From assembly GCF_036250065.1 (NCBI RefSeq), contig NZ_CP109199.1:2418001-2482000 (forward strand): DNA of 64,000 nucleotides. The letters are read 5' to 3'. A program made the translations under genes and the position numbers. Origin of the DNA: Micromonospora sp. NBC_01699 (GTDB taxonomy: Bacteria > Actinomycetota > Actinomycetes > Mycobacteriales > Micromonosporaceae). Shown one piece after another: positions 59,403 through 64,000 of the stretch. Position 1 is the stretch's first letter. The number at the start of each line of letters is the position of its first letter. The notes under the pieces were generated by a model. The model ran no database searches, had not been told where the DNA came from, and saw nothing but the letters and a program-made list of their open reading frames with translations.

Positions 59403-61757
59403 TTACTCGGTACGCAGTCCGTCCGGGCGCATCAGCCGCCACAGCACCGGCAGGCTCAGTACGGTCACCAGCAGCACCACCCCGGCGGCCACGCCGCAGA
59501 GTTGGAGCAGGCTCGGCCAGTCCAGCCGTACCGGCCGTTGCACCATCCGTTGCAGCACCGCGCCGAGGCCGGTGCCGAGCACGGCGGCCAGGGCCAGCCC
59601 GAGCAGCACCGGGATCGCCGTCTGGAGCAGCACCGACCAGCTCATGGTGGCGCGCCGGGTGCCGAACGCGACCAGTACGGCGAGCAGTCGGCGCCGCTCC
59701 CGCAACTGCTCCAGCGTGGTGACCAGCAGGCTCGCGCCGATCAGCAGCAGTACCGCCACCACCCCGGCGAACAGGCCCCGGCGGATGTCCCGGAAGCTGC
59801 TGTCCTCGGTGGTGGCCCGCAGCGGCCAGATGTTCATCAGCGGGCTGATGCCCGCCGAGGCGTTGCGTACGTGTTCGACCGCGCCCGGCACCGCCGGGTC
59901 CAGCCCCAGGTAGACCAGCGTCAGCGAGTCCCGCAGGGAGTCGGGGTCCACCGCGCCGGGGGTGGCCAGGACACCGCTGCGGTGGTTGCCCTCCGGGGAG
60001 GGTCGGCTCGTCGCCGCCCGGATCCCGGCCGGCACCGTCCACGGCCGACCGACCACCCCGTCGTACGGGGAGCCGACCTCGACCCGTTGGCCGCCCGCCG
60101 GCAGTGGCCCCGCGATTCCCTCGCCCGGTACGGCGAACGTGTCGCCGTCGGCACAGTGGTCGAGGGTGGCCAGTTCGGCCAGGGCGGCGCAGTCGCCGAC
60201 CAGCAGCGGCCAACCCGGCCGGTTCCCGTCCGCGTCGGCGGCCCCTCCGGCGGGCATCAGGTAGGTCTGCGCCACCACGGTCACCGATCGGACCCCGGTG
60301 GTGTCGCGCAGCCGTTGTGCGATGGTGGCCGCGCCGCCGCCGTCGGTGTCGGCCAGGGCGATGTCGCCGTACATGTCGGCTCGGGCGGGGTCCTGGCCGG
60401 ACCTCGTGCTGTAGGCGGGGGCGATGCCGCTGAACAACATCTGCAACGCGATGCCACCGGCGACGGCGACCGCCACGCCGTTGACCATGCGGGCGGAGGC
60501 GGCGCTGTCGAGTTGCAACCGCCGGGTGGCGAGTTGCCAGGCGACGCCGCCGCCGCGCAGCCGGCGGACGACCGTTTCGACCAGCCAGGGCAGCACGGTG
60601 GTCACGCCGCCGAGCAGCAGGACGACGCCGATGGCGATGCGGGCCGTACCGGCCGGCTCTCCGGTCCGGCTGACCGAGCCGAGCAGCGGGAGCAGCAGGA
60701 CGGCACCGGCGACCGGCATGATCGGTCGCCACCAGAGCCGGCGCCGGGTGCCGGTGGCCCGGCGGACCACGCCGAGCGGTTCGATCACCACCCGGCGCAG
60801 GGCGAGCAGCGCGACCCCCACCGCCGTGACCGGCACCCCGAGCAGGATCAGTACGGCCAGCGCCGGGTCCGGGCGGACGTCGGCCGGGAAGACGCTGATC
60901 TCCTGTAGTGCGAACAGCCCGACGAACTGCCGCCCGAGGAGGAAGAACAGCGCACCGGCGGCGAGCCCGAGCAGGGCGCTGACCAGGGACTCCCCGGCGG
61001 CGATCCGGGTGGCCATGGGTCGGTCGGCGCCGACCAGCCGCAGCGCCGCCAACCGGCGGTCCCGGTGTTCGCCGCCGAAGCGTACGGCGGTGCCGATGAA
61101 GACGGCGATCGGCAGCAGCAGCACCACCAGGATGATCAACACGAGCAGCAGCAGGACCGGGTCGAGCCCTTCGTTGGTGCTCGGGTCGCCGAAGTGGTCG
61201 ATCCGGCCGACCCCGGACTGGTCCGTGCTGATCCGGTCGCTGCCCAGGTAGAAGGCGTACTCGCGGGGGCCGGTCAGGCCGTGGTCGCCGATGGTGCCGA
61301 CGGACCGGTAGTCGAGCCGGGGTCGCAGCAGCGCGCCCTCCGGTGCGGCGAGCAGGTCGGCCAGGGCGGGCGAGACGACGATCTCGTCCGGGCCGGGCAG
61401 CCTGTCCAGACCGGGCGGTACCGGGGCGTCGGGGCCCTCCGGGCGCAGGATCCGGCCCCGGATCGAGCGCTCACCGAAGGTGGTGTTGAACTGGCCGACG
61501 AGCAGGGTGTCGGCCGCCGGGGTGGTCAGCTCGACGTCGTACTGCTGGTCGCCGCGGGCCTCGCCGCGCGCGGACCGGTCGCCGAGCATGGTGGGGATGG
61601 AGACGGCGATCAGCAGCAGCGCCACGCCCAGGCCGACGCCGATCGCGGCCAGCACGGTCCGGAGCAGCCCGTCCCGGCCGCCGGCGAAGACCAGCCGGGC
61701 GCCGAGCAGCAGGTCGTCGCGCCAGCGGCCCGGCCCGGACCGCCGGTCGCGGCTCAC
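59403..61757 (-). CDS. FtsX-like ABC transporter permease
   Basis: A 784-residue permease with two FtsX-type blocks. N-terminal helix (VLAAIGVGLGVALLLIAVSI), a large extracytoplasmic region, clusters of helices near residues 220-380 (LLLVLIILVVLLLPIAVFIG onward), a second extracytoplasmic region, and three C-terminal helices (GVVAVLLLIGASLLVTTL, VLLGLALAAVLGTGLGAVL, GVAAGVVLLVTVLSLPVLW). GTG 61757 overlaps the ATPase stop (GTGA). With the ATPase it forms a MacB/LolCDE-like exporter or a mechanotransmission complex. Confidence 0.9.
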   Translation of the reverse strand: MSRDRRSGPGRWRDDLLLGARLVFAGGRDGLLRTVLAAIGVGLGVALLLIAVSIPTMLGDRSARGEARGDQQYDVELTTPAADTLLVGQFNTTFGERSIRGRILRPEGPDAPVPPGLDRLPGPDEIVVSPALADLLAAPEGALLRPRLDYRSVGTIGDHGLTGPREYAFYLGSDRISTDQSGVGRIDHFGDPSTNEGLDPVLLLLVLIILVVLLLPIAVFIGTAVRFGGEHRDRRLAALRLVGADRPMATRIAAGESLVSALLGLAAGALFFLLGRQFVGLFALQEISVFPADVRPDPALAVLILLGVPVTAVGVALLALRRVVIEPLGVVRRATGTRRRLWWRPIMPVAGAVLLLPLLGSVSRTGEPAGTARIAIGVVLLLGGVTTVLPWLVETVVRRLRGGGVAWQLATRRLQLDSAASARMVNGVAVAVAGGIALQMLFSGIAPAYSTRSGQDPARADMYGDIALADTDGGGAATIAQRLRDTTGVRSVTVVAQTYLMPAGGAADADGNRPGWPLLVGDCAALAELATLDHCADGDTFAVPGEGIAGPLPAGGQRVEVGSPYDGVVGRPWTVPAGIRAATSRPSPEGNHRSGVLATPGAVDPDSLRDSLTLVYLGLDPAVPGAVEHVRNASAGISPLMNIWPLRATTEDSSFRDIRRGLFAGVVAVLLLIGASLLVTTLEQLRERRRLLAVLVAFGTRRATMSWSVLLQTAIPVLLGLALAAVLGTGLGAVLQRMVQRPVRLDWPSLLQLCGVAAGVVLLVTVLSLPVLWRLMRPDGLRTE

Positions 61758-62476
61758 CGCGCCACCGGGTCGAGATCACGGGTACGGCCGTCGCGGACCA
61801 CCACCTCGCGATCGGAGTACGCGGCCACCCGGGGCTCGTGGGTGACCAGCACCACCGCCGCGCCGGTCTGCTTGGCGGCCTCGCTGAGCAGCCGCATCAC
61901 CCGTTCGCCGTTGAGCGAGTCCAGCGCACCGGTCGGCTCGTCGGCGAAGATCACCCGGGGTGCGGTGACCAGTGCCCGGCCGACCGCCACCCGCTGGCCC
62001 TGGCCGCCGGAGATCTCACCCGGCCGCTTGCCGGCCACGTCGGTCACCTCAAGCCGCTCCAACCACTGCGTCGCCCGCCGTTCGGCCTCGCGGCGCCGGA
62101 CCCCGTCCAGGCGCAGCGGCAGGGCCACGTTTTCCAGGCAGGTCAGCTCGGGCACCAGTTGGCCGAACTGGAAGACGAAGCCGAACTCGCCCCGGCGCAG
62201 CGCGCTGCGCTCGCCGTCGGACATCGCGGACAGCTCCCGGTCCCGGTAGCGGACCTGCCCGGAGTCGGGGCGGACGATCCCGGCCAGGCAGTGCAGCAGG
62301 GTGGACTTGCCGGATCCGGACGCACCCATCACGGCCACCGTCTCGCCGGCCCGTACGGTGATCGACGCTCCGTCCAGGGCCGGCGTCGGCCCGTACGTCT
62401 TGTGCAGGTCGAGGCCGACCAGCAGTGGCTCGGTGGGGTCGGCGGCCCGCCGGTCGGGGCCTGTTCCGGCGGTCAT
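61754..62476 (-). CDS. ABC transporter ATP-binding protein (LolD/MacB type)
   Basis: A 240-residue ATPase. Walker A GASGSGKST (about residue 51), Q-loop FVFQFGQLVPELT, signature SGGQGQRVAVGRAL, Walker B VIFADEPTGALDS and H-switch VTHEP are all standard. ATG 62476 overlaps the padR stop (ATGA). It partners the FtsX-like permease. Confidence 0.95.
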   Translation of the reverse strand: MTAGTGPDRRAADPTEPLLVGLDLHKTYGPTPALDGASITVRAGETVAVMGASGSGKSTLLHCLAGIVRPDSGQVRYRDRELSAMSDGERSALRRGEFGFVFQFGQLVPELTCLENVALPLRLDGVRRREAERRATQWLERLEVTDVAGKRPGEISGGQGQRVAVGRALVTAPRVIFADEPTGALDSLNGERVMRLLSEAAKQTGAAVVLVTHEPRVAAYSDREVVVRDGRTRDLDPVAR

Positions 62477-62997
62477 GTGCGCACCGTCGCGGCGAGTTGG
62501 TCGAGGCGGGCGGTGGTCAGCTCCAGCCAGCGCAGGTCGGCTTCCAGGTGGAACAGGGCGTGGTCGCAGATGAGCTGGTCGGACAGGTCGCCGCCGAGTT
62601 TGCGCTGGGTGAGTTCGCGCATCAGGCGCAGGTGTTCGGCCCGCTGCACGTCGAGGATCTCGGCCGCGTTGCGTTCGGTCAGCAGGGCGAGCAGGACCTT
62701 GGTGTAGAGGGTGCTTTGCAGGTACAGGTCGGGCTTCTCCGGGCTGGCCAGCCAGGTCTGCACGTCGGTCACGCCGGACGCGGTGACCGCGTACCGCTTG
62801 CGTTCGGGGCCCTCGCCCGGTTCGACGCCGTCGACCTCGACCAGGCCGCTTTTCAGTAGCCGGGCCAGGGTCGAGTAGACCTGGCCGTAGTGCAGCGGAC
62901 GGCCGTGTCCGAACCGTTCGTCGTAGGCCCGCTTGAGGTCGTAGCCGTGGCGGGGGCGGGACTCCAGGAGCCCGAGGAAGGTCTGCCCGATTGACAT
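62473..62997 (-). CDS. PadR-family transcription regulator
   Basis: A 174-residue winged-helix regulator. FLGLLESRPRHGYDLKRAYDERFG and VYSTLARLLKSGLVEVDG form the N-terminal DNA-binding fold, and the C-terminal half is an antiparallel helical dimerisation domain (PadR subfamily 2). The start is ATG 62997; GTG 63006 is close. It is first in the padR-ATPase-permease operon and probably represses it through the palindromes at 63009-63036. Confidence 0.92.
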   Translation of the reverse strand: MSIGQTFLGLLESRPRHGYDLKRAYDERFGHGRPLHYGQVYSTLARLLKSGLVEVDGVEPGEGPERKRYAVTASGVTDVQTWLASPEKPDLYLQSTLYTKVLLALLTERNAAEILDVQRAEHLRLMRELTQRKLGGDLSDQLICDHALFHLEADLRWLELTTARLDQLAATVRT

Positions 62998-63008
62998 GCG
63001 GAGCACTC

Positions 63009-63036
63009 TACACCACGTGTATACCTGGCATGTATA
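63009..63036. promoter_or_regulatory. Candidate PadR operator
   Basis: Two overlapping inverted repeats lie just upstream of padR: TACAC-CAC-GTGTA (63009-63021) and TATAC-CTGGCAT-GTATA (63020-63036). PadR proteins often bind AT-rich dyads at their own promoters. Confidence 0.6.
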
Positions 63037-63096
63037 GCGTCTGACCTGGGGTGATGCTTGTGCTCACCCGCTGCTTTTGGTGGAAGTGAGCAGTCG

Positions 63097-63135
63097 TTAA
63101 CATTTACGACATCGATGTACTCAGATTCATGAAAT
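63097..63135 (+). promoter_or_regulatory. Candidate GlnR site upstream of urtA
   Basis: TTAAC-6 nt-GACAT (63097-63112) and CTCAG-6 nt-GAAAT (63120-63135) resemble the tandem GlnR half-site pattern gTnAc-n6-GaAAc, with 7 nt between the boxes instead of 6. Urea-uptake operons in actinobacteria are known GlnR targets. The match is partial. Confidence 0.4.
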
Positions 63136-63186
63136 CCCTGGTTCCTACGGTGGCGGCACTCCGACACCGACTCGAAGGGGACCCGG

Positions 63187-64000
63187 ATGGCACGAGGGTT
63201 GCGCGACCGGCTAGCCGCTCTTTGTATATTGTCGACATTTCTACTGACCGCGGGCTGTGTCGAGGATCCCGGCAGCTCGGCCGGTGACTCGGCCACCATC
63301 AAGGTCGGCATCCTGCACTCGCTCAGCGGCACGATGGCGATCAGCGAGGTGACCGTACGGGACGCGGAGCTGCTCGCGATCGAGGAGATCAACGCGGCCG
63401 GGGGCGTACTCGGCAAGAAGATCGAGCCGGTGGTCGAGGACGGCGCCTCGGACTGGCCCACCTTTGCCGAGAAGGCGCAGAAGCTGATCTCGCAGGACAA
63501 GGTCGCCACCGTCTTCGGCGGCTGGACCTCGGCCAGTCGCAAGGCGATGCTGCCGGTGTTCGAGCGCAACAAGGCGCTGCTCTGGTACCCGGTGCAGTAC
63601 GAGGGGCTCGAAAGCTCCCCGTACATCTTCTACACCGGGGCGACCACCAACCAGCAGATCGTGCCCGGCCTGGACTACCTCGCCGAACAGGGCAAGAAGA
63701 AAATCTTCCTGGTCGGCAGCGACTACGTCTTCCCGCGCACCGCAAACAAGATCATCAAGGCGTACGCGGCCGCGAACGGGATGGAGATCCTCGGCGAGGA
63801 GTACACCCCGCTCGGCCACACCGAGTACAGCACCGTGGTCAACAAGCTCCAGCAGGCCAAGCCGGACGCCGTTTTCAACACCCTCAACGGGGACAGCAAC
63901 GTCGCCTTCTTCAAGCAGCTGCGCAGCGCCGGCATCACCGCGCAGACCATGCCCACGGTCTCGGTCAGCGTCGCCGAGGAGGAGGTCGTCGGCATCGGCG
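63187..64000 (+). CDS. urtA: Urea ABC transporter substrate-binding lipoprotein, 3' end beyond window
   Basis: At least 271 residues are visible and the frame is open to the last base. The signal peptide ([15 protein letters not shown]) has a lipobox Cys at about residue 22. The mature part matches the amide/urea-binding type I periplasmic fold: [71 protein letters not shown] and [15 protein letters not shown]. These are hallmarks of UrtA rather than general branched-chain amino-acid binding proteins. The permease and ATPase genes are expected to follow. A GlnR-like site lies 52 bp upstream of the start. Confidence 0.93.
   Translation, partial: MARGLRDRLAALCILSTFLLTAGCVEDPGSSAGDSATIKVGILHSLSGTMAISEVTVRDAELLAIEEINAAGGVLGKKIEPVVEDGASDWPTFAEKAQKLISQDKVATVFGGWTSASRKAMLPVFERNKALLWYPVQYEGLESSPYIFYTGATTNQQIVPGLDYLAEQGKKKIFLVGSDYVFPRTANKIIKAYAAANGMEILGEEYTPLGHTEYSTVVNKLQQAKPDAVFNTLNGDSNVAFFKQLRSAGITAQTMPTVSVSVAEEEVVGIG

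Noticed and set aside
1-64000. tRNA, rRNA or prophage genes
   Set aside because: I looked for tRNA-like ends, integrases and phage structural genes and saw none.

Overview
The window is high-GC (roughly 70 %) DNA, densely packed with genes, with many GTG starts and 4-bp start/stop overlaps. Gene order points to an actinomycete. thrS, HIT hydrolase, pgsA, PIM acyltransferase, pimA, pdxS, pdxT, yebC, ruvCAB, yajC, secD, secF, apt, relA, cyclophilins, MBL hydrolase and hisS form a run familiar from Mycobacterium and Streptomyces. A Micromonosporaceae host is my best guess, from overall style rather than from any diagnostic gene.

Layout. 1-4.2 kb: end of a two-component system, an ADP-ribosylglycohydrolase and a cyclopropane-synthase-like methyltransferase. 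4.3-7.2 kb: thrS and HIT. 7.2-16.7 kb: material inserted between HIT and pgsA. It comprises an intact IS4-family element with a 12-bp target duplication, an aldo/keto reductase, a small Gfo/Idh - MFS - DegT cluster behind a LacI-type operator, and an EF-G-like GTPase. 17.0-23.2 kb: pgsA, PIM acyltransferase, pimA, a membrane protein, pdxST and yebC. 23.2-44.1 kb: a 21-kb accessory block between yebC and ruvC. It holds a 52-aa membrane peptide behind three 14-bp direct repeats, a Tat-exported phosphoesterase, a frameshifted SnoaL-like gene with a SoxR-type promoter, and a six-gene stressosome operon (rsbR, rsbS, rsbT, ATPase-PP2C fusion, histidine kinase, receiver-PP2C). It continues with a CitA/CitB-like system divergent from a dicarboxylate symporter, a beta-propeller lipoprotein, a class V aminotransferase, an MFS-TetR pair and a PucR-SDR pair. 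44.2-58.3 kb: ruvCAB, yajC-secD-secF (with a 24-aa ORF between secD and secF), apt, relA, two cyclophilins, MBL and hisS. 58.4-64 kb: an acyl-ACP desaturase with a 29-bp operator, a padR-ABC operon, and the start of urtA behind a GlnR-like site.

The most unusual signal is not a gene. Five long intergenic hairpins (three sequence families, two with two copies each) each sit where the + strand switches abruptly from C-rich to G-rich. The skew runs into the neighbouring genes. Three genes use stop codons that lie inside the hairpin arms. The two copies of one family differ by compensatory changes in the stem. I propose orientation-free bidirectional 3'-end elements (C-rich Rho-loading tract plus hairpin on both strands) or a mobile palindrome family. 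A sixth palindrome (25938-26001) lies between divergent genes and lacks the skew.
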